NCBI GenBank assembly: GCA_021800155.1
Contig: JAJYZG010000005.1
Span: 1 to 55,260 of the forward strand
Source of the DNA: a bacterium
GTDB taxonomy: Bacteria; Patescibacteriota; Saccharimonadia; Saccharimonadales; UBA4665
Length of the DNA stretch: 55,260 nucleotides
Direction of reading: 5' to 3'
Below are positions 7,283 through 16,399 of this stretch, one piece after another. Numbering within the stretch: position 1 is the first letter of the stretch; each line of letters starts with the position of its first letter. The notes beneath the pieces were generated by a model, which ran no database searches, was not told the origin of the DNA, and saw only the letters and a program-made list of their open reading frames with translations. Both the position numbers and the translations under genes were made by a program.

Positions 7283-8716
7283 ATGGTGGGACTAAAAACA
7301 AAACCAACTAAATCGATCAGTGACTGGCGTAGAACTAAGATACTCGCCACGATTGGGCCGGCAACGGATAGCCAAGAGCTGATTTACAACTTGCTGGCTG
7401 CCGGCGTTAACGGCATTAGGCTAAACTTTTCGCACGGTACATATGAAGAGCGCGAACGGCAGATTAAGTGGGCGCGCGACGCAGCTCTAAACTTGGGTCG
7501 CGAGTTGGCTATAGTCCAAGATTTGCAAGGTCCGAAGATTCGGCTCGGTGATTTTGAAGGTGTAGTTGATGTCAAAAAAGGCCAGACCTTGTTATTAGAA
7601 CATAACGCTGACTTTGCTCAAACAGGCCACCTCCCGATCCAATATGATCTAAGTATCAAAGTTAAGCGCGGAGAACGTATATTACTGTTTGACGGCCGAA
7701 TCCATACGATAGTAACCGCGATTAAAGACGGTATTATTTACGCCGAGGCCTTAAATGATGGAATGCTAATAAAGCGCAAAGGCATTAACGTTCCAGATAC
7801 GGATTTTGGCGGTGATGTTATAACAGCCAAAGATCGCTCGGACCTAGTCTGGGGGTCAAACCAGGATTTCGATTACGTAGCGCTCAGTTTTGTCCAGTCA
7901 GCCGAAGATATTCAAAAGTTACGTCAACTGATGTCGAGCATGAATTACCAGGCTAAAATTATTGCCAAAATTGAAACTAGATCTGCTATAGAAAATATAG
8001 AAGAAATTGTCAAGGAAGCCGACGTAGTTATGGTCGCTCGCGGTGATTTAGCAGTTGAAACCCCAGCTGAAAGTATACCGATAGTGCAACGAAAAATCAT
8101 CGGTTTGGGTTTGCGTTACGGTACTCCTTCTATAGTTGCTACCCAAATGCTTATTAGTATGACGGCTGAGCTAGAACCTTCCCGGGCTGAAGTATCAGAC
8201 GTGGCTACGGCAGTGCTTGTCGGAGCTGATTGTCTGATGCTAAGCGATGAGACGGCCAGCGGCAATTATCCGGTAGAAGCTGTCAAGATGATGCAGCGTA
8301 TTATCCGCTATACGGAAGTACATTCACCTTTGTCGGTTAGTTTCAATAACGAAGCTGATCACTCGGTTGGTGCTGCTATAGCCGATGCGATTATTAAACT
8401 TGCTTCAACCATTAAAGCAAGAGCCATTGTCGCTGAAACCAAGTCGGGGGCCACAGCTTTTAATATTGCGGCAAGGCGAGCTAAAACTCCGCTTATCGCT
8501 GTGACTGATCTGAAACGAACGGCCCATCAACTGGCACTTGTTTTCGGTGTTGAATCCTATATCAGGCCGGCTGACAAAACAGCAGCTACTAAACTTACGG
8601 ATTTTTTGCACAACCATAAAGTTTTTGACAGGGGAGATATTATTGTCACCGTGTCAGGAAAATACCCTGGTGTTGTGGGTACTACCGACACCATTAAGGT
8701 AAGGATTATTGACTGA
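7283..8716 (+). CDS. pyk: Pyruvate kinase
   Basis: This 477-residue enzyme makes pyruvate and ATP from phosphoenolpyruvate and ADP. It shows RRTKILATIGPATDS at the N-terminus, NFSHGTYEE, the DLQGPKIRLG block, the active-site IIAKIETRSAIENIEEI, MVARGDLAVE, and the ATQMLISM/EVSDVATAV motifs, followed by a normal C-terminal regulatory-type domain. Length is usual for the family. I chose ATG 7283; an upstream TTG at 7256 lies just after the TATAAT box and adds nine unconserved residues. It heads a glycolytic cluster, and its stop codon overlaps the pgk start (TGATG). Confidence 0.95.
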   Translation: MVGLKTKPTKSISDWRRTKILATIGPATDSQELIYNLLAAGVNGIRLNFSHGTYEERERQIKWARDAALNLGRELAIVQDLQGPKIRLGDFEGVVDVKKGQTLLLEHNADFAQTGHLPIQYDLSIKVKRGERILLFDGRIHTIVTAIKDGIIYAEALNDGMLIKRKGINVPDTDFGGDVITAKDRSDLVWGSNQDFDYVALSFVQSAEDIQKLRQLMSSMNYQAKIIAKIETRSAIENIEEIVKEADVVMVARGDLAVETPAESIPIVQRKIIGLGLRYGTPSIVATQMLISMTAELEPSRAEVSDVATAVLVGADCLMLSDETASGNYPVEAVKMMQRIIRYTEVHSPLSVSFNNEADHSVGAAIADAIIKLASTIKARAIVAETKSGATAFNIAARRAKTPLIAVTDLKRTAHQLALVFGVESYIRPADKTAATKLTDFLHNHKVFDRGDIIVTVSGKYPGVVGTTDTIKVRIID

Positions 8717-9999
8717 TGTTTGCCAAGAAGACGATTAATGATATTGCTGTATCGGGCAAGTCGGTTCTGGTAAGAGTAGATTACAACGTACCGCTAAGTG
8801 AAGGCAAGGTTATCGATTCTTACAGGATCAAGCAGTCTATACCTACCCTAGAATACCTGCTGAAACAGAAATCTAAGTTGATCCTCATTTCTCATCTTGG
8901 CCGTCCTGACGGTCAGGTCAAACCGGAATTTTCGTTAGCCCCGATAGCTCAAGTCTTGCAGCGTATGTTAAGAACAAAGGTCCATTTTGCACCTGACTGT
9001 ATTGGTAAACCTGTCACTAGAACATTGGCAGCTGTTAAGCCTGGGGAAGTGCTGCTGTGTGAAAATTTACGGTTTCATCCGGAAGAAGAAAAAAATGATG
9101 CAAATTTCGCCAAAGCTCTTGCTGCCCCGGCCGATATATTTGTTCAAGATGGGTTTGGGGTAGTACACCGAGCTCACGCATCAACAGTTGCAGTGACTAA
9201 ATATTTACCAAGCGTAGCCGGGCTGTTGCTGGAGCGAGAAGTTGATACGATAACCAACGTTATGGTTAACCCGTCACATCCGCTCATGGCTATTATTGGC
9301 GGTGCTAAGATCGCCGACAAACTTGATTTGATCAAACGGTTTATTGAACTTGCGGATATTGTGGCAATCGGTGGTGCCATGGGCAACACCTTGCTCAGCG
9401 CCAACGGGGTATTTATTGGCAAAAGTCTGAGCGATAAAGATGACCTGCCGCTGGCTAAAGATATTATCCGCTTAGCACGGCACGAAGCGAAAAAAAGATC
9501 GTTTGTTTTCGTTTTACCTCGTGATGGAGTGGTTGCGTCAAGTCCAAACCCGACTACTAAAACCCGGATTGTAGATTGGGGTTCACATGCAGTGGCCGAA
9601 ATCGAGAATTATCCGAGGCGCGTACCGCTTAGCTCAGCAACCGTCGGCAACCATGAGATGATTCTAGACATCGGACCGTTTAGCGGGTCATTTATCGCCG
9701 GCTGTTTACAGCTAGTTAATACAGTGGTTTGGAATGGCACCATGGGTGTCACCGAAATCCCGTCATTAATTTCGTCTACCGGCCCGTTTGCGCATGGAAC
9801 CGAGTTAGTAGTTGATGGTATCCTTGGTCAGTTCGGTAATCGGCCTTTCAGTCTCATTGGTGGTGGTGATACGGTAGGATATATTGAGAGCCAAGGGCTA
9901 ATAGATCAGTTCAATCATGTTTCGACGGGTGGCGGCGCTAGTTTAGAGCTAATGGCTGGGCGTAAACTACCGGGTGTCGAAGTGTTGGAGGACAAGTAA
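8716..9999 (+). CDS. pgk: Phosphoglycerate kinase
   Basis: The 427-residue enzyme transfers phosphate from 1,3-bisphosphoglycerate to ADP. It shows VRVDYNVPL, ISHLGRPDG, LRFHPEEEKND, the QDGFGVVHRAHAST region, the GGAKIADKLDLI hinge area, WNGTMGVTE and the GGGDTVGYI nucleotide-binding motif. It is about 30 residues longer than the common 395-400, with insertions in the C-terminal half (around residues 290-320). It is translationally coupled to pyk by a one-base overlap, so ATP-yielding steps of lower glycolysis are co-expressed. Confidence 0.95.
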   Translation: MFAKKTINDIAVSGKSVLVRVDYNVPLSEGKVIDSYRIKQSIPTLEYLLKQKSKLILISHLGRPDGQVKPEFSLAPIAQVLQRMLRTKVHFAPDCIGKPVTRTLAAVKPGEVLLCENLRFHPEEEKNDANFAKALAAPADIFVQDGFGVVHRAHASTVAVTKYLPSVAGLLLEREVDTITNVMVNPSHPLMAIIGGAKIADKLDLIKRFIELADIVAIGGAMGNTLLSANGVFIGKSLSDKDDLPLAKDIIRLARHEAKKRSFVFVLPRDGVVASSPNPTTKTRIVDWGSHAVAEIENYPRRVPLSSATVGNHEMILDIGPFSGSFIAGCLQLVNTVVWNGTMGVTEIPSLISSTGPFAHGTELVVDGILGQFGNRPFSLIGGGDTVGYIESQGLIDQFNHVSTGGGASLELMAGRKLPGVEVLEDK

Positions 10000-10001
10000 G
10001 G

Positions 10002-10007
10002 TACAAT
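10002..10007 (+). promoter_or_regulatory. -10 box (TACAAT) for tpiA
   Basis: TACAAT lies 12 bases before ATG 10020. With a usual -10 to start distance the mRNA would begin about 5 bases before the ATG, so it would be nearly leaderless. Confidence 0.5.
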
Positions 10008-10019
10008 AAGATAAGCATT

Positions 10020-10832
10020 ATGAAACAACCTAAACTCGTAGTTGCCAACTGGAAAATGTACTTAAATGTGCATGAGGCGAGTTTGCTTGCGAATCGTTTG
10101 GGTAAAAACATCCAGTTATATCGCGATGTTGATGTAGTTTTAGCGCCTAATTATTTATGCTTACAACCACTCAGCCGCGAAATTGACCGTCACAAGTTTA
10201 AGCTGGCAGCTCAGGATGGCTACTTTATTGATGAGGGAGCTTATACCGGAGCAGTATCCTTTAATCAGTTACGCGAATTGGTCGATTATGTAATCATCGG
10301 TCACTCTGAAAGGCGACGCTACTTTAACGAAAGCCTTGATGAAGTAAGAGATAAAGTTGCGGCGGCAGTGCGTAACGGTATCACGCCGATTTTATGCGTT
10401 GGTGAAACCAAAGAAGAACGTACGCAAAAAGAAACCAAACAAGTTTTGCATGATCAGGTAGTAACTGCTCTGAGTAATTTAACTTCAGAAGATGTCGAGA
10501 ATCTGGTTCTGGCTTATGAGCCGGTGTGGGCAATCGGTGCAAATGAACCTGCCAAACCGGACACGATTGCCGCTGCAGTTGATTGGATACGCTTTCAGGT
10601 GCGAGAGCTTTACGGCAAAACCACCGAGTCATTAATCCGTGTGTTATATGGTGGTAGCGATGAGCCCGAATATGTTAGCGGTATTATGGCGATTACTGGA
10701 GTTGATGGCTTACTAGTTGGCCGTGCCAGTCTTAATTACGAGCGTTTTCACGATATCATTACTGGTGTGCATTTAGCAGCACTATCTGCAGACAAAATAA
10801 TAAAGGCCCCAAAAGCAAGTGGCAAAGTCTAA
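10020..10832 (+). CDS. tpiA: Triosephosphate isomerase
   Basis: The 270-residue TIM-barrel enzyme interconverts dihydroxyacetone phosphate and glyceraldehyde 3-phosphate. The substrate-binding Lys is in ANWKMYL, the catalytic His in IIGHSERR, the catalytic Glu in LAYEPVWAIG, and the phosphate-binding loop in YGGS and GLLVGRASL. It is about 20 residues longer than usual because of a basic C-terminal tail after the last helix. No Shine-Dalgarno sequence is present; a TACAAT box sits just upstream. It lies 20 bases after pgk, completing a pyk-pgk-tpiA cluster. Confidence 0.95.
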   Translation: MKQPKLVVANWKMYLNVHEASLLANRLGKNIQLYRDVDVVLAPNYLCLQPLSREIDRHKFKLAAQDGYFIDEGAYTGAVSFNQLRELVDYVIIGHSERRRYFNESLDEVRDKVAAAVRNGITPILCVGETKEERTQKETKQVLHDQVVTALSNLTSEDVENLVLAYEPVWAIGANEPAKPDTIAAAVDWIRFQVRELYGKTTESLIRVLYGGSDEPEYVSGIMAITGVDGLLVGRASLNYERFHDIITGVHLAALSADKIIKAPKASGKV

Positions 10833-11490
10833 AGACCAACCTATCGAGGACATCAAAAAGTCTTCGCTTGCCGATCCAACTTCACGCCCGGTAATAATTA
10901 AACCGCGGCTGGTTTTAACTGATCCAACATTGGTCTCTGACGAACCAAAAGACGACAGTGAGCAGTCGCCGGTAGCCGCGTCAAGAGTGCTCAAAATTGA
11001 ACCCATTACTGATGAAGCAGAGCTGAAAGCCGAAACTGATACAGCTGCAAGTGATGCTGCGCAACCTCAAACAACAACTTCGGAGACCGAAAAACCGCCG
11101 GCAGAATCCGACCATGAAACCCTTCAACCGCCTGAACCTGAGCCTACCAATATAGAACCGGACGCTGAACCTGCGGCTTTACCACCAGAAAAAGACACTT
11201 CCGAAAATGAGACTAAGACCCATAACGATGAACAACTGAAAGCTGCTCAGCAAGCTGAGGCAGAAGCTAAGGCGGCTCAGCATGCGGCCGAAATAGCACA
11301 GTTGATCAAAGAAGAGAAATATGCGTTACCGATTAACGCTAAAGAAAAACGTAAACTTAAATTTATTATCATTGGCGGCATAGTTGCTGTTTTGCTGGCC
11401 GTCGTTTGGCTCGATGTTGCACTTGATACTGGAATTATTAGCAATAGCTTTAATTTGCCGCATACCCACCTCTTTAATACTAAAAGTTGA
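10819..11490 (+). CDS. Acidic low-complexity protein with C-terminal membrane anchor
   Basis: The 223-residue protein starts at GTG 10819, inside the last codons of tpiA. Residues about 1-150 are rich in Glu, Pro, Thr and Ala and probably disordered. Residues about 150-175 form an Ala/Glu/Lys helix, and about 183-205 a single membrane segment (FIIIGGIVAVLLAVVWL). A short tail follows, which would place the acidic region in the cytoplasm. The function is unknown. The overlap with tpiA suggests co-transcription. A second tail-anchored acidic protein lies at 46.5 kb, so this architecture recurs. Confidence 0.65.
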   Translation: MAKSKDQPIEDIKKSSLADPTSRPVIIKPRLVLTDPTLVSDEPKDDSEQSPVAASRVLKIEPITDEAELKAETDTAASDAAQPQTTTSETEKPPAESDHETLQPPEPEPTNIEPDAEPAALPPEKDTSENETKTHNDEQLKAAQQAEAEAKAAQHAAEIAQLIKEEKYALPINAKEKRKLKFIIIGGIVAVLLAVVWLDVALDTGIISNSFNLPHTHLFNTKS

Positions 11491-12000
11491 CCCGCTCTTT
11501 CGTCGTACCGAACATCGCCATAGCCGTCATCGGTTTCTTCTCTTTTAGCTAAACTAACCGATTACATAAGTGCGGTTGAGGATTTTATATAAGCCTTCCA
11601 GAGTGGAAATTAAAAACTAACCGATGAGCTGCCCAGGCCGACCTACACCCATTACATGCAACAGAAAAACAGTAGTGGCAGTTTCTATGCTTATTGCAAA
11701 AGTTTGGGTAAGTTATGCATGATTGATATTTACTAAAAGCTATTCTAGCCAGGCCAGGATAAGCACTTAACCATACACTTCCAAAAAGGAGTTAAAGGCA
11801 AAGAGGTTGGCTCTACATTCTGTAAGAGTAATCCGAGCACATCTAGCAGCAGTATACCGAGCTCTTCTATTGCCAGCGTATTTTCAATCGATACTGTGCC
11901 GAGCAGCAAATACTGACACATTGACACAGTGAATTACAATATTTCAGCTTCTGTCGGTGCTTATTCTAAAAGTTGAACTGACTATTTCGGCAAAACACCT
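11491..12000. other. Intergenic region of about 510 bp without recognised gene
   Basis: Frames are short and frequently interrupted on both strands; a minus-strand frame at 11745-11927 does not read like a protein. The motif AACTAACCGAT occurs twice (near 11553 and 11615), and an inverted copy ATCGGTT lies near 11528, so a small hairpin is possible. It may be the remains of a lost gene. Confidence 0.4.
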
Positions 12001-12006
12001 TACAAT
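12001..12006 (+). promoter_or_regulatory. -10 box (TACAAT) for the UvrD/PcrA helicase
   Basis: TACAAT lies 11 bases before ATG 12018. A TTGAAC upstream is too far (22 bases) to be a normal -35. The arrangement predicts a leader of about 4 bases. Confidence 0.5.
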
Positions 12007-12017
12007 TAGATAGAGCG

Positions 12018-14174
12018 ATGAATGAATTATTTTCTCAAAAAATTGAGGGGTTGCTGGAGGGTTTAAACCAAGAGCAAAAGCGAGCCGTACTTACAACTCA
12101 GGGTCCGTTGCTTATTCAGGCCGGCGCCGGTAGCGGTAAGACTAAGACGCTTACGCACCGCGTGGCTTATATAATTGCAAGCGGCGTGGCAACACCGTTG
12201 GAAATTCTGGCTGTTACGTTTACCAACAAAGCCGCTCAAGAGATGCGCATCCGGGTTGCTGCTCTACTTGGAGCCAGCGACCACAACCGTTCATTCATGC
12301 CCTATATGGGCACTTTTCATTCGATTGGCGTACGATTACTTAGAGCCGATGCTGACTCGATTGGCCTTCCTAAATCTTTTGTCATATTTGATGAAGCTGA
12401 TCGTCTAGCTGCCGTAAAACGTGTATGCCGCCAGTTGTCAGTTGACGAAAAAACTTTCCCCCCGAGGATACTGGCACATCTGATTTCTACTGCTAAAAAT
12501 GCACTAGTAGGTCCCAGTGAATATTTAACACAGGCTAATCTTCCGACTGCCCAAGTTGCTGCTAGAGTCTATCCTGGATACCAACGCGAGCTTAGGGATG
12601 CTGGCGGTCTGGACTTTGATGACTTAATCAACGAGACAGTACGGATGCTAGATAGCCAACCAGATGTTCGAAACCGTTGGCGTAATCAGTTTAAGTACAT
12701 CATGGTTGACGAATACCAAGACACCAACACCGCCCAATATAACCTAATCAAGCTACTAGTTAATGAACAGCGAAACCTAGCTGTGATCGGTGACGATTGG
12801 CAAAATATATATGCCTTTCGCGGTTCGGATTTTAGAAATATCCTCAATTTTGAAAGTGACTATCCTGACTGCACAATTATTAAGTTGGAACAAAACTACC
12901 GTTCTACTAAGAACATATTGGATGCTGGACAGGCAATTATCTCTAAGGTTGAGCAGCGTAGTGATAAAAAGCTTTGGACATCAATCGGCCAAGGTCAACC
13001 GGTTAAGGTGTTTCAAGTAAGGGACGAACGAGCCGAAGCTGAAGCAATTGTCATGCATGTAAGTAATGAGGTTGCTGCCAGCACCCGCAGCTACCGGGAT
13101 TTCGCAGTCCTCTACCGAACTAACGCGCAAAGTCGGGCGATTGAAGAAGCCTTTGTCCGCTACGGATTGCCGTATAAGATAGTTGGCGGCTTGCGTTTTT
13201 ATGATCGCAAGGAAATTCGTGACGTCGTTGCTTATTTGCGCCTTATCTTCCAGCCCGACGATCGAAATAGTTTTGAGCGGGTTGTGAATCTGCCTCCGCG
13301 CGGTATCGGTGCGACCAGTTTGCAACGGTTCCGTGAGTGGCGGGATAAGCAGCGGCTAGCGCTTATAGATGCGCTTAACTTTAGCAGTCATTGCCCAGGG
13401 TTAACGCATAAGGCAATTAACGGGTTTAAAGACCTGGGCGACGTACTGCAGAGTTTTTCCAAACAAGAGGAGAGGCTTCCACCACAAGAATTGATAGAAC
13501 GTCTCCTAGCCCGTATAAAGTATCTAGAGTATCTTGATGATGGCACACCCCAAGGAGAGGCTAGGGTAGAAAATGTCAAAGAGTTACTCGCCGCGGCGCG
13601 AGAGCATGATGGTTTTGCACTAGCGGATTTTCTAGAAGAAATTACACTCGTGAGTGATATCGATACGGTTGACTTAAATAGTGATGCTGTCACTCTTATG
13701 ACATTACACTCGGCTAAAGGTCTAGAATTTCCAGTAGTATTTATTGCCGGTATGGAAGAAACGCTGTTTCCCCACGCTCAGGCACTCTATGACCAAAAAC
13801 AACTTGAAGAAGAGCGTCGCCTGGCATACGTCGGTGTTACCCGTGCGAAGGAGGAGCTGATCTTAACATCCGCCGGGTCACGTTTAGTTTACGGCGGCGT
13901 CCAGCACAATCCACCTAGCCGTTTTCTAAATGAGATAAATGCAACCGTCACTTCTGAGTGGGGGGACCAAGCGAGCCGCGAGTCTTATCTGAGCGGAAAA
14001 CATACTGAAGAACCGAGGGTTGTAATCGAGCTTTACGAAGGCGACAGGGTAAAGCACCAATTGTTTGGCGTCGGAACCGTTTTAGAACTTGACGGTGACG
14101 TGGCTACTATTTATTTCAAAGGTAAAGGAACCCGAAAACTAGATATTGGTTTTGCACCGCTTAAAAAACTCTAG
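12018..14174 (+). CDS. pcrA: UvrD/PcrA-type superfamily 1 DNA helicase
   Basis: The 718-residue protein is a full-length 3'-5' SF1A helicase. It shows the Q motif LNQEQKRAV, Walker A QAGAGSGKTKTL, motif Ia AVTFTNKAAQEM, motif II VDEYQDTN, motif III VIGDDWQNIYAFRGS, motif IV QNYRST, motif V LMTLHSAKGLEF and motif VI RRLAYVGVTRAKEEL. The last 60 residues form a small beta-barrel (GDRVKHQLFGVGTV) like the PcrA C-terminal Tudor-like domain. It unwinds DNA in nucleotide excision and mismatch repair and removes RecA or stalled polymerase. uvrA and uvrC are also in this window. Confidence 0.93.
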   Translation: MNELFSQKIEGLLEGLNQEQKRAVLTTQGPLLIQAGAGSGKTKTLTHRVAYIIASGVATPLEILAVTFTNKAAQEMRIRVAALLGASDHNRSFMPYMGTFHSIGVRLLRADADSIGLPKSFVIFDEADRLAAVKRVCRQLSVDEKTFPPRILAHLISTAKNALVGPSEYLTQANLPTAQVAARVYPGYQRELRDAGGLDFDDLINETVRMLDSQPDVRNRWRNQFKYIMVDEYQDTNTAQYNLIKLLVNEQRNLAVIGDDWQNIYAFRGSDFRNILNFESDYPDCTIIKLEQNYRSTKNILDAGQAIISKVEQRSDKKLWTSIGQGQPVKVFQVRDERAEAEAIVMHVSNEVAASTRSYRDFAVLYRTNAQSRAIEEAFVRYGLPYKIVGGLRFYDRKEIRDVVAYLRLIFQPDDRNSFERVVNLPPRGIGATSLQRFREWRDKQRLALIDALNFSSHCPGLTHKAINGFKDLGDVLQSFSKQEERLPPQELIERLLARIKYLEYLDDGTPQGEARVENVKELLAAAREHDGFALADFLEEITLVSDIDTVDLNSDAVTLMTLHSAKGLEFPVVFIAGMEETLFPHAQALYDQKQLEEERRLAYVGVTRAKEELILTSAGSRLVYGGVQHNPPSRFLNEINATVTSEWGDQASRESYLSGKHTEEPRVVIELYEGDRVKHQLFGVGTVLELDGDVATIYFKGKGTRKLDIGFAPLKKL

Positions 14175-14185
14175 CCCTTCTCTGG

Positions 14186-14191
14186 TACAAT
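14186..14191 (+). promoter_or_regulatory. -10 box (TACAAT) for the G5/RpfB-like gene and ksgA
   Basis: TACAAT lies 6 bases before ATG 14198, which opens only a 7-codon frame (stop TAA 14219-14221). The protein start at 14251 is downstream. The mini-frame could be a leaderless leader peptide or chance. Confidence 0.4.
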
Positions 14192-14250
14192 AGATCAATG
14201 TTGCGGGTAGGGTTTTGCTAATACTCACCCATACCTTAACCGTGCTAATT

Positions 14251-15543
14251 ATGCCAAACAGGTTAGACGTTCATAAACGGAGATTGGCCTTTATCTGGCG
14301 GCGCCACGCTCGTTTGGCCAAACGAGCTAGCCGGCATCCATGGGCGGTGCCAGTGTTTGTTTTCTTGGGACTGCTTATACTGACCTTGGGAGCATATTTC
14401 ATTATTAACCCTGGTCATGCTAGTCAATCGCCCGGACCAAAATTGGTCATAATCCATCATGACGGAGTTCAACAAATCGTTCCGTCCATTGAACCTACCG
14501 TAGGAGCTCTGCTGTCTAAGCTGCATATTGTGTTGCACCAGGGAGATGTTGTCCAGCCCAGCCTAGCAACGCCAATTAACCAATATGACTTTCGAATAAA
14601 TATCTACCGTGCCGTACCGGTTGAAATTGTCAATAACGGCAGCGATACGTTTACTTTTTCTGCGGCTTCAACCCCAAGGGCAATTGCTACTCAAGCCGGG
14701 CTCAAGCTTAACCCCGCCGATTACGTTCAGACTGTACCGACAACTAATTTTCTGAAGCAGGGTGCTATTGGCGAACGAGTGGTTGTCTATCCGGCCACTC
14801 CAGTTGATCTTAATTTATATGGTACACCACTAGTTATATACACCCATGCTAAAACCGTTGCTGAGTTGATTAAACTTGAGAATATTCATGTACTCAGTAG
14901 TGATCAGTTATCTCCGTCTTCCAATACGCCGATCGTACCGAACTTACAAATTGCTATTGTTCGTCACGGTCTAAAGGTCTCTAGCGTGACTCAGTCCATT
15001 CCAATGCCGGTCGACACGGTTTATGATGACTCACTTGCTTATGGTACCAGCGCGATTCAGCAACAGGGTTCAGCCGGTCAAGAAGTTATCACTTACCAGG
15101 AAAATACCACAAACGGGGCGGTTGTCGGCCAGACACCGATCCAGACAATCGTGACGGTGCCGCCAGTTACTGAAATTGTTGATGAGGGCATTAACCTTTC
15201 CGGTATTAAAGGGGATATGGCGCTTGCTGGGATTCCGCCGAATGACTATACCTTTGCGGACTATATCATTACCAATGAATCGGGCTGGTGTCCAACCAAA
15301 TGGCAGGGAGAATACGGTTATTGTCCGCCAGCTTTTACCCAACTTTACGCTAGTGACGCTGAAGTTGGTTATGGGCTGTGCCAATCTACTCCCCCAGATA
15401 AAATGGCTGCTTTCGGTTCTGACTGGGCAACCAATCCAATTACTCAGCTTGAGTGGTGCAACTGGTATGCAAATTACGGGAGTAGCTACTTTCATGGATG
15501 GGCTCAGGCTTACACTTTCTGGGAGCAGAACCATTTTTGGTAA
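14251..15543 (+). CDS. RpfB/YabE-like wall-active protein (DUF348 repeats, G5, lysozyme-like end)
   Basis: The 430-residue protein has a basic N-terminus, a membrane anchor (about 31-52), two or three ubiquitin-like DUF348 repeats (about 62-245; each has a TVxELLxxLxI-type strand-helix unit), a G5 domain (about 245-318) and a C-terminal region (about 330-430) with NESGW, a candidate catalytic Glu, and a GLCQSTPP block of a transglycosylase/lysozyme-like fold. Actinobacterial RpfB and Firmicute YabE share this order and cut peptidoglycan glycan strands. As in those phyla, ksgA follows directly. An in-frame TTG at 14215 could extend it by 12 residues, but ATG 14251 is more likely. Confidence 0.78.
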   Translation: MPNRLDVHKRRLAFIWRRHARLAKRASRHPWAVPVFVFLGLLILTLGAYFIINPGHASQSPGPKLVIIHHDGVQQIVPSIEPTVGALLSKLHIVLHQGDVVQPSLATPINQYDFRINIYRAVPVEIVNNGSDTFTFSAASTPRAIATQAGLKLNPADYVQTVPTTNFLKQGAIGERVVVYPATPVDLNLYGTPLVIYTHAKTVAELIKLENIHVLSSDQLSPSSNTPIVPNLQIAIVRHGLKVSSVTQSIPMPVDTVYDDSLAYGTSAIQQQGSAGQEVITYQENTTNGAVVGQTPIQTIVTVPPVTEIVDEGINLSGIKGDMALAGIPPNDYTFADYIITNESGWCPTKWQGEYGYCPPAFTQLYASDAEVGYGLCQSTPPDKMAAFGSDWATNPITQLEWCNWYANYGSSYFHGWAQAYTFWEQNHFW

Positions 15544-15551
15544 GAGCTACA

Positions 15552-16355
15552 ATGATTACACGAAACACACCTAAAAAAGAATTAGGCCAGCACTGGCTAA
15601 ACGATTTAGAAACCTTAACGACTATCTGTAAATTGGCGGACATTAAGCCGCATGACACTATAGTTGAAATTGGTCCAGGGGAGGGCAGTCTAACCGATCT
15701 CTTACTTAAACACTCTGGCAGAGTTATTGCTGTTGAGCTTGATTCTGATCTAATCATTACTTTACTTAAGCGGTTTAAGGGCCATACGAATCTCGAGCTT
15801 ATTAATCAAGACATTCGTCACTTTGATTTTTCATCTTTGCCCTCTGGCTATAAGACCGTTGCTAATATCCCTTATTATTTGTCTAGTTTTTTGATCCGAT
15901 TGCTTAGTGAGGCCAAGAACCCACCGTCTTTATGCGTACTGCTGCTGCAGAAAGAAGTGGCCGAGCGTTTATATGCGCAACCAGGCCAGTTATCGCTCAT
16001 AGGCGTCACAGCTCAAGTCTTTTGGGAGGTAAGTCAAGGGCCGGTGGTTCCCGCTAGTTTATTTATACCTCCACCGAAGGTTGATTCCCAGATCATCTGT
16101 CTTAAACGTCGCACGAATCCTATCATACCCAGAGGGCTCACACCGGAGTTCTTTAAAATATTGCGGATCAGTTTTAATCAAAAACGGAAAACGTTGGAAA
16201 ATTCGTTAAGCGGCGGTCTAGGAATAAGCAAGGTTAATGCCCGGAAGATTATAATAAAAGCCGATATTGATCCGTTAAAACGCCCGCAAGCTCTGGAACT
16301 TAAACAATGGTCTACGCTTACTGAGGCAGCTATGCCGTTTATACCCGAGAAGTGA
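15552..16355 (+). CDS. ksgA: 16S rRNA adenine dimethyltransferase KsgA/RsmA
   Basis: The 267-residue enzyme dimethylates two adjacent adenines in helix 45 of 16S rRNA using S-adenosylmethionine. It shows KKELGQHWLND, motif I VEIGPGEGSLTDLLL, the acidic AVELDSDL, NQDIRHFDF, and motif IV VANIPYYLSS with the NIPY catalytic block. The C-terminal helical domain begins near residue 190. The start is ATG 15552; an in-frame upstream start at 15498 lies inside the preceding gene. It follows the RpfB-like gene by eight bases, a conserved neighbourhood in Gram-positives. Confidence 0.94.
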   Translation: MITRNTPKKELGQHWLNDLETLTTICKLADIKPHDTIVEIGPGEGSLTDLLLKHSGRVIAVELDSDLIITLLKRFKGHTNLELINQDIRHFDFSSLPSGYKTVANIPYYLSSFLIRLLSEAKNPPSLCVLLLQKEVAERLYAQPGQLSLIGVTAQVFWEVSQGPVVPASLFIPPPKVDSQIICLKRRTNPIIPRGLTPEFFKILRISFNQKRKTLENSLSGGLGISKVNARKIIIKADIDPLKRPQALELKQWSTLTEAAMPFIPEK

Positions 16356-16361
16356 TAAAAT
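16356..16361 (+). promoter_or_regulatory. Possible -10 box (TAAAAT) for tmRNA
   Basis: TAAAAT overlaps the end of ksgA and would start transcription about 30 bases before the mature tmRNA 5' end, which would then be trimmed as usual. No clear -35 box is seen. Confidence 0.3.
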
Positions 16362-16399
16362 AGCTATTGTGCCAACAGACTTCTGTTAGCAGGAATAAC

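Noticed and set aside
11745-11927. Minus-strand 60-codon frame in the intergenic region before pcrA
   Set aside because: Composition is not protein-like, there is no promoter or ribosome binding site, and no motif is visible.
15070-15574. Overlapping frames in the RpfB-like gene on both strands
   Set aside because: Both lie over conserved coding sequence of the main gene and lack start signals.
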